Shown here: piece by piece, positions 43,833-52,800 of the stretch
Layout: every line of letters begins with the position of its first letter
Position numbering within the stretch: the stretch's first letter is position 1
Assembly: GCF_013369385.1 (NCBI RefSeq)
Contig: NZ_SZTO01000010.1
Span: forward strand, 186,001-250,000
Direction of reading: 5' to 3'
Length of the DNA stretch: 64,000 nt
Source: Vibrio sp. 05-20-BW147
Lineage (GTDB): Bacteria > Pseudomonadota > Gammaproteobacteria > Enterobacterales > Vibrionaceae
Notes under the pieces: generated by a model
Told to the model about the DNA's origin: nothing
The model's input: only the letters and a program-made list of their open reading frames with translations
Databases searched by the model: none
Translations under genes and position numbers: made by a program

Positions 43833-45347
43833 CTATGCACCTTCGTTATGCAACTCTAGATTCGCTAAATCTAGCTGAATTTCGCGTTGTACTTTTGCAT
43901 CGTCGTTACGCATCGAATCTAGGAAATCAAGGTACTGCTGATCAATATCACCCGTCACGTACTCGCCATTAAAGACGGAGGTATCGAACTTGATGATATC
44001 GGGGTTTCCTAAGCCTACCGCATCCACTAAATCTTCCAGTTTTTGGAAAATCAGCGCGTCAGCACCAATCAGCTTACAGATTGTCTCGTTATCTCGTCCA
44101 TGCGCAATAAGCTCAGTTGCGCTTGGCATATCAATGCCGTAAACGTTCGGGAAACGCACCTCTGGTGCAGCAGAAACAATAAACACTTTCTTCGCGCCTG
44201 AGTCTCTCGCCATTTCGATAATTTGCTCAGAAGTGGTGCCACGTACAATTGAGTCGTCGACTAACAGTACATTCTTATCTTTGAATTCAGAGCGAATGGC
44301 ATTGAGCTTGCGACGTACCGATTTTTTACGCAATTGCTGGCCCGGCATGATAAAGGTACGGCCGACATAGCGGTTTTTAACAAACCCTTGGCGGTACGGC
44401 TTATCAATCGCTTGTGCAATTTGCAGTGCGATATCACAAGAGGTCTCTGGAATGGGAATGACAACGTCAATATCAAGATCGGCGTACTCTTCTTTAATGC
44501 GCTCACCCAACTTTTTACCCATTTCGACTCGCGCACTATAGACAGAAATTTTGTCGATAAACGAATCAGGACGCGCAAAGTAAACGAACTCAAAAATGCA
44601 CGGGTTGAGTTTTGGATTGTCAGCGCACTGCTTGGTAAAGAGTTCACCGTCAAAAGTCGCGTAAATCGCTTCACCTGGCGCAACGTCACGCACAAAATCA
44701 AAGCCAACCGCATCCAGCGCTACTGATTCTGACGCCACCATGTATTCCGTTTGTCCGTTCTCTTCGCGCTTACCTAAGCAAAGTGGACGAATACCATGTG
44801 GGTCGCGAAAGGCAATCATACCGTGACCGATGATCATCGCCGTGACCGCGTAAGCACCACGAATGGTACGATGGACATTGGCGATGGCTCGGAAGACATC
44901 ATCGGCAGTAACGTTGCCTTTTACTGTATCAATTTCATGAGCAAGAACGTTGAGAAGAACTTCGGAGTCTGAGGTGGTATTTACATGGCGGCGATCTTTT
45001 TCGAACAATTTCTGACGAACTTCGTGAGCGTTAGTCAGGTTGCCGTTGTGCGCTAAGCTAATGCCAAATGGCGAGTTAACGTAGAAAGGCTGTGCTTCTG
45101 AAGCACTTGAACTACCGGCCGTTGGATAGCGTACATGACCAATGCCGACGTTGCCTTGAAGACGTTGCATGTGTTTTGCTTCAAACACATCTTTGACCAG
45201 ACCGTTTGCCTTACGCAGACGAAAACGATTGCTTTCTATGGTACAAATACCAGCGGCATCTTGGCCACGATGCTGTAACACTGTTAACGCGTCATAAATT
45301 GACTGGTTTACAGGGGTTGTGCCCACGATTCCAACAATACCACACAT
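43833..45347 (-). CDS. purF: Amidophosphoribosyltransferase
   Basis: 504 aa. First step of purine synthesis: PRPP plus glutamine gives phosphoribosylamine. After Met removal Cys2 is the glutaminase nucleophile (M-C-G-I-V-G-I-V-G); the GHVRYPT and the PRPP loop [14 protein letters not shown] are in place. It lies 36 bp after cvpA and shares its PurR-controlled promoter. A terminator follows. Confidence 0.98.
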   Translation of the reverse strand: MCGIVGIVGTTPVNQSIYDALTVLQHRGQDAAGICTIESNRFRLRKANGLVKDVFEAKHMQRLQGNVGIGHVRYPTAGSSSASEAQPFYVNSPFGISLAHNGNLTNAHEVRQKLFEKDRRHVNTTSDSEVLLNVLAHEIDTVKGNVTADDVFRAIANVHRTIRGAYAVTAMIIGHGMIAFRDPHGIRPLCLGKREENGQTEYMVASESVALDAVGFDFVRDVAPGEAIYATFDGELFTKQCADNPKLNPCIFEFVYFARPDSFIDKISVYSARVEMGKKLGERIKEEYADLDIDVVIPIPETSCDIALQIAQAIDKPYRQGFVKNRYVGRTFIMPGQQLRKKSVRRKLNAIRSEFKDKNVLLVDDSIVRGTTSEQIIEMARDSGAKKVFIVSAAPEVRFPNVYGIDMPSATELIAHGRDNETICKLIGADALIFQKLEDLVDAVGLGNPDIIKFDTSVFNGEYVTGDIDQQYLDFLDSMRNDDAKVQREIQLDLANLELHNEGA

Positions 45348-45383
45348 GTCCTAATCCTCGATTTGCGACAGTAGCTGGCACCG

Positions 45384-45875
45384 CTAGAGAGTGCCAGACA
45401 AAAAACTCGATGTTGCTTGTAAATGCTCGAAGAATGGGGCAATGATTCGACTGAACTCAGGGACCAGTTGCGAACTCTTCCACCACTCCGAACTTGGGAA
45501 TGCCGTAAAAGCATCCATAAAAAACAGCACCGCAGAGACAATTAGCACCCCACGTAGACCACCAAACACCACACCCAAAATTCGGTCTGTGCCTGAAAGC
45601 CCTGTTTTTTGTACTAGTTGAGCAATGACATAATTGACCACTGCACCAACTACCAAGGTCGCGACAAACAATGCCGCGATTGCGGCTCCGTTTCGAAACA
45701 TGTCGTCTTCGATATTGGTGAAATACACCGCGAGTTTGGTGTAATAGTTACTGGAGATAAAAAAGGCTCCAAACCAAATCACCAATGACAATGCTTCTTT
45801 CGCAAAACCGCGAACTAAACTGATCAGAGCTGAAAATCCGATCACACCTAAAATGACAAAATCTAACCAATTCAT
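45384..45875 (-). CDS. cvpA: Colicin V production family inner-membrane protein
   Basis: 163 aa with four predicted transmembrane helices and the N-terminal motif NWLDFVILGVIGFSALISLVRG typical of CvpA. The role is in envelope homeostasis and, in E. coli, colicin V export; mechanism unknown. First gene of cvpA-purF behind a PurR box at 45923-45938. Confidence 0.94.
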   Translation of the reverse strand: MNWLDFVILGVIGFSALISLVRGFAKEALSLVIWFGAFFISSNYYTKLAVYFTNIEDDMFRNGAAIAALFVATLVVGAVVNYVIAQLVQKTGLSGTDRILGVVFGGLRGVLIVSAVLFFMDAFTAFPSSEWWKSSQLVPEFSRIIAPFFEHLQATSSFLSGTL

Positions 45876-45922
45876 GTTTTCTTCATCTTAAGTTGGCGCG
45901 CATTTTAACAGAAAAAATGCTG

Positions 45923-45938
45923 ACGCAAACGTTTTCTT
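45923..45938 (-). promoter_or_regulatory. PurR box controlling cvpA-purF
   Basis: ACGCAAACGTTTTCTT matches the PurR consensus at 14 of 16 positions. It lies 48 bp upstream of the cvpA start and overlaps the end of dedD, as in E. coli. Confidence 0.82.
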
Positions 45939-46500
45939 ATGGGTTTAGTGGTTTAAATTTGAGCAATTGACCTTTGGAACCGGTAATTTTTTCCAATTCC
46001 ACGACTTGTCTTTCAAGTTTACTTTTTGACACATCAGGACCAATTACAACTCGAGTAAAACCATTTTCTTTGATGGTATGCGCTTGATAACCGCGTTTCT
46101 GCAAATCCTTCGCCATGTTCTGCGCGTTCTCTTCATTACGCAGTGCCATTAACTGAATGATCCATGCTGAATCTTCGTAGTTATTCTTTTCTGCGACCTC
46201 GTTGATTTTGACTTCAACAGATTTCGGTTTTGTTTGGCTTTGTTGCGTTTCACTTGACGTTGACACAGACTGCCCCACCGTCGCGACCACAGGAGAGTCT
46301 GGTAGCTTGATGTCGTCTTCTACGGGCTCAAGAATTTCAAAACTCTCCACTTCATTGCTCAATTCCGGTTTGATCGGAATGGTGGCAAACTCTTCTTTAT
46401 AGTGAAGCTTCTGGCCATCGAGGACATCAGGAAGCACTATCACGCCGATAGCGACCAAGATAATGGTCCCCACCAGACGGCTTTGGAACTTACTTGCCAT
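45937..46500 (-). CDS. dedD: SPOR-domain cell division protein DedD
   Basis: 187 aa. One N-terminal transmembrane helix (about 6-24), an acidic and Ser/Gln-rich periplasmic linker, and a C-terminal SPOR domain (about 108-187, YEDSAWIIQLMALRNEENAQ start) that binds denuded septal peptidoglycan. The ATG follows directly on the folC stop with no gap, so translation is coupled. Confidence 0.93.
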   Translation of the reverse strand: MASKFQSRLVGTIILVAIGVIVLPDVLDGQKLHYKEEFATIPIKPELSNEVESFEILEPVEDDIKLPDSPVVATVGQSVSTSSETQQSQTKPKSVEVKINEVAEKNNYEDSAWIIQLMALRNEENAQNMAKDLQKRGYQAHTIKENGFTRVVIGPDVSKSKLERQVVELEKITGSKGQLLKFKPLNP

Positions 46501-47766
46501 TTAATTACCTTTGTTTTGTTGCCAATGCTCCAACACTTCACCCACGGTGTGGAAAGAGCCAACCACTAACACTATCTCATCAGATTGTGCTTGTGACAGT
46601 GCTTGGTCAAAAGCGTGTGCTGGATCGGTATAACTTTGTGTGCCTTGCGGCAAATATTGAATCAATTCTTCTGCTGTCGCGGCTCTTGGTCCTGTCAGCG
46701 AGGCTGGGTACCAATGGCGTGTCACGGGCGCTAAAACTTCTAGCGTCGATTTGATGTCTTTATCCTTCAACATGCCAATCACCGCATGGATGATTTTGCC
46801 TTGGTAGCGAGACTGAAGCTGAGTCACTAAATATTCCGCGGAATGAGGATTATGCGCCACATCCAAAAGAATTAACGGCGCTGTCTGCAACACCTGCATT
46901 CGACCCGCTAACTTCGCATTTTTTAGTCCGTTGACTATGTTGATATCGCTCAGTTCAAGATCGGAGGCACCTAGCGCCATTAACGCGGTTGCGGCATTTG
47001 GCAAAGGCAACCCTGGGAGAGGCAAATCTTCCAATGCGAAAGCACCATGCTGCCAGCGCCAACCTTCGCCCGAAAGCTGATAGTCAAACTGAATACCGAC
47101 TTGGTAAAGCTCTGCGCCGATATCGTCTGCATGTGCAGCAACGGTTGACGGAGGCGTTGGCTGGCCACAAATAGCTGGCTTACCACTACGATAAATGCCC
47201 GCTTTCTCAAAGCCGATAACGTTAATGTCATCTCCGAGCCAATCTACGTGGTCAAGCGCCAAGCTAGTGATCACTGAGACATCGTGATCCACCACGTTGG
47301 TGGCGTCCAATCGCCCGCCCAGCCCAACTTCCAAAAGAACCACATCGACCTTTTCCGTTTGGAACAAGCGTAATGCAGCCAGCGTTCCATACTCAAACAA
47401 GCTTAGGCTGATATCACCACGTTGTTGCTCAATGAAATCAAACGCTTCACAGTGCTTTTCGTCCGCAAGGTCTTGACCATTAATGCGGACTCGTTCGTTA
47501 TAACGAATTAAGTGTGGCGAGCTGTAAACGCCAACGGAATATCCAGCATCAAGTAAGATCGCTTCCATTAACGCACAAGTTGAACCCTTGCCGTTCGTGC
47601 CAGCAACAGTGATCACAGTAGGTGCAGGTTTGGTGAGGTTTGCTTTGAGAGCAACAGCTTGAACTCGGTCTAGGCCAAGATCAATGGCAGAAGTGTGTAT
47701 GTTGGCTAAATAATCAAGCCACACCGCCATAGGGGATGTGGCTTGTGGAATAGAGTTTTGTTTCAT
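46501..47766 (-). CDS. folC: Bifunctional folylpolyglutamate synthase / dihydrofolate synthase
   Basis: 421 aa. It adds glutamate to dihydropteroate and folates. The P-loop V-A-G-T-N-G-K-G-S-T (about 57-66), the YSSPHLIRYNERVRINGQ omega loop, LEVGLGGRLDATNVVD and the ALDHVDWLGD motif are all clear. 44 bp after accD; immediately before dedD. Standard accD-folC-dedD-cvpA-purF order. Confidence 0.97.
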   Translation of the reverse strand: MKQNSIPQATSPMAVWLDYLANIHTSAIDLGLDRVQAVALKANLTKPAPTVITVAGTNGKGSTCALMEAILLDAGYSVGVYSSPHLIRYNERVRINGQDLADEKHCEAFDFIEQQRGDISLSLFEYGTLAALRLFQTEKVDVVLLEVGLGGRLDATNVVDHDVSVITSLALDHVDWLGDDINVIGFEKAGIYRSGKPAICGQPTPPSTVAAHADDIGAELYQVGIQFDYQLSGEGWRWQHGAFALEDLPLPGLPLPNAATALMALGASDLELSDINIVNGLKNAKLAGRMQVLQTAPLILLDVAHNPHSAEYLVTQLQSRYQGKIIHAVIGMLKDKDIKSTLEVLAPVTRHWYPASLTGPRAATAEELIQYLPQGTQSYTDPAHAFDQALSQAQSDEIVLVVGSFHTVGEVLEHWQQNKGN

Positions 47767-47810
47767 CTAACGATAACCATCAAAGACTTGGTTGTTTGTT
47801 AGAGGCTACT

Positions 47811-48737
47811 TTACCCTTTTTCGTTCGCTTCTGGTACAGAATATGCCGCTTCATTTGGTGAATCGTTCACAGAAACAACGAGAGGCGACTTGTGATTGGT
47901 CAGCTTGGCGATCAAACCACCAACGCGCTGGCGCATTTCACGGCGATCGACGATCATATCGATGGCACCGTGCTCAAGTAGGAACTCGCTGCGCTGGAAG
48001 CCTTCAGGCAGATCTTCACGCACGGTTTGCTCGATAACACGACGACCAGCAAAACCGATCAGCGCTTTTGGCTCACCGATATTAATGTCGCCAAGCATCG
48101 CTAAACTCGCTGAAACACCACCCATGGTTGGGTCGGTCATCACAGAGATAAACGGCAGACCTTTCGCAGATAGACGCTCTAACGCCGCACTGGTTTTTGC
48201 CATTTGCATGAGAGACATCAGAGCCTCTTGCATGCGTGCACCACCACTTGCTGAGAAACATACCAGCGCGCAGTTGTTTTCCATTGCCGCTTCAACCGCA
48301 CGTACGAAACGCGCACCGACAACAGAGCCCATTGAACCACCCATAAACGAGAATTCAAACGCACAAGCGACAATAGGCATGCCTAGCAATTCACCTTTCA
48401 TCGCAACAAGGGCGTCTTTCTCACCGCTGCTCTTCTGCGCCGCTGCGATACGCTCTTTATAACGCTTAGAGTCTTTAAACTTCAGTTTATCTTGCGGCTC
48501 AAGTTCACCACCTAGCTCCACGCGATTGCCTTCGTCCAAAAACGTTTCTAGACGACGACGCGCTTTCATACGCATGTGGTGATTACACTTAGGACACACC
48601 TCAAGGTTACGCTCAAGCTCCGCATGATACAGAACTTGCTCACATGAAGTACATTTCGTCCACACACCCTCAGGGATAGACGCTTTACGTGAGCTTACGA
48701 TGTTGCTTTTTTCTAAAATCTTTTCAAGCCAACTCAT
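47811..48737 (-). CDS. accD: Acetyl-CoA carboxylase carboxyltransferase subunit beta
   Basis: 308 aa. With AccA it transfers carboxyl from biotin to acetyl-CoA. A C4 zinc finger (C-T-S-C at about 29, C-P-K-C at about 51) precedes the crotonase-type fold with [11 protein letters not shown] and [20 protein letters not shown]. The ribosome site AGAGAAAAGG precedes the start. First gene of the accD-folC-dedD group. Confidence 0.98.
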   Translation of the reverse strand: MSWLEKILEKSNIVSSRKASIPEGVWTKCTSCEQVLYHAELERNLEVCPKCNHHMRMKARRRLETFLDEGNRVELGGELEPQDKLKFKDSKRYKERIAAAQKSSGEKDALVAMKGELLGMPIVACAFEFSFMGGSMGSVVGARFVRAVEAAMENNCALVCFSASGGARMQEALMSLMQMAKTSAALERLSAKGLPFISVMTDPTMGGVSASLAMLGDINIGEPKALIGFAGRRVIEQTVREDLPEGFQRSEFLLEHGAIDMIVDRREMRQRVGGLIAKLTNHKSPLVVSVNDSPNEAAYSVPEANEKG

Positions 48738-48911
48738 GGAAGACCTTTTCTCTCAACGCTTCCGCTCCATAGCGAAAGACAAAAATTCGAATTTACGCGT
48801 GTGGATTAAACCACATATAACGACAACTGTAGATAAAAAACTGGTTGTACCTATTTTTTCAGTCAAAGTCGCACGCTAAGTTACTCATTTTTTTGAATCT
48901 GAATCTCTCGA

Positions 48912-49706
48912 TTAGTTCAAATTATCGGGCAAAAACAACGGACCGATCGACTCGCGAGGTAAATCGAACTCTTCAGGGTAGTCCACATCGACGAGATACA
49001 AACCTTCGGCTTTGGCCGTCGGGCCGGCGAACTTACGATCTTTCGCTTCGAGCAACCATTTGATCCACTCTGGATCTTGCTCACCACGACCGACCATAAT
49101 TAAGCTGCCCGTAATGTTGCGCACCATGTGGTGCACAAAGGCATTGGCTTTAATGTCGATCACCACATAGTGTCCGTGACGCGTCACATTCAAATGGATC
49201 ATATTGCGAAATGGACTGAGCGATTGACATTGCACCGCACGAAACGAGGTGAAGTCATTTTCGCCCAACAAATATTGTCCCGCCTCATGCATTTTCTTCT
49301 CATCAAGATCGCCATGATAATGGCTTACCCCTGAGCCTAAAATGCCAGGACGCAATGCATGGTTGAAAATGATGTAGCGGTAGCGGCGAGCAGTTGCTGA
49401 GAAACGCGCATGGAACTCATCTGGTACTTCTTTTGCCCAACGTACTGCGATGTCTTTGGGTAAGTTCGCATTGGCCCCCATGGTCCAAGCAACCATTTTG
49501 CGCTCAACATTGGTATCGAAGTGAACCACTTGCCCAGTACCGTGAACCCCAGCATCGGTGCGACCTGCACATTGGACTTCTACTGGATGGTTAGCTACTT
49601 TCGACAGCGCCTTCTCCAGCTTTTCTTGAACACTGGCGACTTCGCGTTGACGTTGCCAACCGAAATAGTCAGTGCCATTGTATTCGATGCCTAATGCAAT
49701 TCTCAT
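48912..49706 (-). CDS. truA: tRNA pseudouridine(38-40) synthase
   Basis: 264 aa. It isomerises U38-U40 in the anticodon stem-loop of many tRNAs. The catalytic aspartate lies in [14 protein letters not shown] (about residue 52), with R-Y-R-Y and the C-terminal [12 protein letters not shown]. It is separated from fimV by a strong terminator and from accD by 174 bp. Confidence 0.97.
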   Translation of the reverse strand: MRIALGIEYNGTDYFGWQRQREVASVQEKLEKALSKVANHPVEVQCAGRTDAGVHGTGQVVHFDTNVERKMVAWTMGANANLPKDIAVRWAKEVPDEFHARFSATARRYRYIIFNHALRPGILGSGVSHYHGDLDEKKMHEAGQYLLGENDFTSFRAVQCQSLSPFRNMIHLNVTRHGHYVVIDIKANAFVHHMVRNITGSLIMVGRGEQDPEWIKWLLEAKDRKFAGPTAKAEGLYLVDVDYPEEFDLPRESIGPLFLPDNLN

Positions 49707-49789
49707 GATAACCTTCGATTTGAATTTGGGGCGGGAAGTATAAACGGTTGTGGCTTGAATTTCTAATCCTCAAACTTTGAGCGATAAAA

Positions 49790-49819
49790 CAAGGGGCAGC
49801 GAAAGCTACCCCTTGTTAC
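49790..49819 (-). terminator. Terminator of fimV
   Basis: A perfect 9-bp stem AACAAGGGG/CCCCTTGTT with extra inner pairing is followed on the minus strand by TTATCGC after a short T-run. Confidence 0.85.
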
Positions 49820-49831
49820 TGAAGAACAAAA

Positions 49832-52800
49832 TTAACGGCCGTTAATCATATCAATAAGATTTTTCGCTTCACGGCGAACATCGTCATCACCATAAACAAT
49901 CGCTTCTTCGAGCAGTTTGGTCGCCCCTTCCGCATCGTTCATTTCGATGTAAATTTTTGCCAGATCCAGTTTACCTGCCGCTTCTGCGTTTTCATCCACA
50001 TCGACGTTGCTAATGTCCCCAATCACATCAGGAAATTCATCCAGGCCGACATCCAGTTTGAGATCTTCCTCTTCAAACTCCACTTCATCACCATCCACTT
50101 GAGCCATGAGCTCGTCAATCGTCATGTATTGGTTTTTCTTCGGATCAAAGTCGTCTTGCTCAGCCCAGTTTTCTTCATCAATGCTTGGCTGTCTTAATGC
50201 TTCTTCTGAACTCCAAATTTCACGCTCATCAACAGGGAGTTCAGATGCTACCGTTTCAGACGGCTCTTCTGGAAGTTTAAAGCCAGCCCAGTCATCTCCT
50301 CCAAATTCTAGCATCGCTTCTAGATCAAGGCCGGCACTGGCGACAGCATCCCTGTCAGATACATCTGGGAAAAAGTTATTGTCTAACGCATCTTCCGAGA
50401 GCAAATTAGCCATAGCAGCTTCATCAAACTCTTGATGAAGAATTTCTTCTTCCGCCGTTTCGAATCCCACCTCTTGGGCAAATACGTCAAACAATGCATC
50501 TTGTTCTTCATAGGAAGAAGGATTGATGTGCGGCTTGTTAACGGTATTTAACTCACCACTCTCTTCAATCGATGGTAATTCCAAAGAGTCAAAATGATAA
50601 TCTTGCTCTTCTGGCTCGGAGGTAATTGGCGCTTCATCGAGCTCCTCTGCCACCGAAACGATGGCATCTTCTTCGCCAAATTCTGGCAGTTCGATATCAT
50701 CAATTTCAAAATCGTCTGATTCTGCTTCAGGCTCAGCATCAGGTTCGATGTTTGGCTCACTGGCAACCGCTTCTGCCGCCTCATCTTCGCCAAACTCTGG
50801 CAATTCGAGTTCGTCAAAGTCGAACGCATCGTCCGTTGTTTCGGCTTTAGCTTGCTCTTCTGCACTTTCTACGTTGTCAGCTGCGACTTCGCTTGGCTCA
50901 AGCACTTCATCTGACGCGGACTCGTCACTTGTGATTTCGGATTCGACTGCTGGCTCTTCCGTTGCAAACGCGTCCTCTTCCACAGCTGGGGCATCGTAAG
51001 AAGGCTCATCTGCCATTGCGGCCAGTGCTTCGTCTTCACCAAACTCTGGCAATTCGAGTTCGTCAAAGTCGAACGAATCGTCCGTTGTTTCGGCTTGAGC
51101 TTGCTCTTCTGCACTTTCTACGTTGTCAGCTGCGACTTCGCTTGGCTCAAGAACGTCATTTAACGCAGATTCTTCGCTTGTCACTTCAGATTTAACGGCT
51201 GGCTCTTCAGCCGCAAACGCATCCTCTTCCATAACCGGAGCATCGTAAGAAGGCTCGTCTGCCATCGCAGCCAGTGCTTCGTCTTCACCAAACTCTGGCA
51301 GTTCTAGCTCGTCAAAGTCGAATACATCGTCCGTTGTTTCGGCTTGTGCTTGCTCTTCTGCACTTTCTACGTTGTCAGTTACATCTTCACTTGGCTCAAG
51401 AACGTCATCTAACGCAGATTCTTCGCTTGTCACTTCAGATTCAACGGCTGGCTCTTCAGCCGCAAACACTTCCTCTTCCACAAGCGGAGCATCGTAAGAA
51501 GGCTCGTCTGCCATTGCGGCCAGCGCTTCGTCTTCGCCAAACTCTGGCAGTTCGAGTTCGTCAAACTCAACCTCATCAGCAAGGTCGATTTCACCTTCTT
51601 CAACGGGCTCATCTAATTCAAAATCTGCGAGTGAAGGTTCATCTGCCATTGCAGACAGTGCATCTTCCTCACCGAACTCCGGTAGTTCACTCTCATTAAA
51701 TTCAATGCTGCCGAGATCAGTCACCGCGCTTTCAGCTTGCTCCAGTAGCTCAGTTTCGTCGATTGGTGGCGTCACCAACTCCGACTCAGACAATTCGACC
51801 TCAGATAGCATCGGCTCCTCTTCAAGAGATGCTAACGCTTCTTCTTCGCCAAACTCTGGGAAATCCAGTTCGTCAAGATCAATGTCTTCAAGCTCACTCT
51901 CAAGCGAAGGTTCTGCAAAACCAGGCTCATCGGCTAGCACAGCCAACTCGTCATCTTCGCCAAACTCGTTAAGCGCTAACTCATCCAAGCCGATAGCATC
52001 TTCACCGAGAACCGCATTGGCTTCTTGTGCAGACTCATCAGCTAAGGCTTCCAGTGCATCTTCTTCATCGAATTCCAACAGTTCTAAGTCGTCGAGACTG
52101 TCGTCCTGTTCTGCCGTCGATTCAGCCTCTGCTAATACTGCTAGCGATTCTTCTTGTTGTGCTTGTGGCAGTTCACTGTCGGTTACTAGACCATCAAAAA
52201 GAGTCTCTGCTTCTGCCCAATCTTCTTCGACGGGAGTACCAAATTCATTTGGCACTGCGTTTGGTGTCGGCGTTTCATGAACAGGCTCTTCTAACGGCAT
52301 CTCCGTTGCAGGTGCCTCAAGCTCTTGAGCATCCTCAATGTCCTGCGCCAACAACGCTTCTGCGTCAGTCGAAACAGGCTCTGCGATATCGTCGATAAGA
52401 TCCACAAGCTCATCGTCTTGAGCTTGTGTGTCATCGAGCTCTGAAAGCATGGCGTCATCAGGATGCCCATCTAACGCTTCTTCAGTAACCTCTGTCGCCA
52501 AAGAAGTCGATGCAATGCGCTCATCTGAATCGACCTCATGCAGCTCTGAATCAATCTGTGGTGATTCAACTTCATCAATCGCACTTTGTAGCCAGTCTTC
52601 TTCCTGTAGCTCTTGTGCTTCCTCAACATCAAGCTCAGGTGCCGTGGTCGCTATCTCATGGTCAGAAAGCAGTTCTTGCTCTGCGGTTTCCGTCTGCGTT
52701 GTAGGCTCATACTCATCGATTGACTGACGTGGGCTTTCTACTTCATCAATGGCGGCTTGCAACCAGTCATCATTTTGGTCATCTAGGTCATCTTGAGCAT

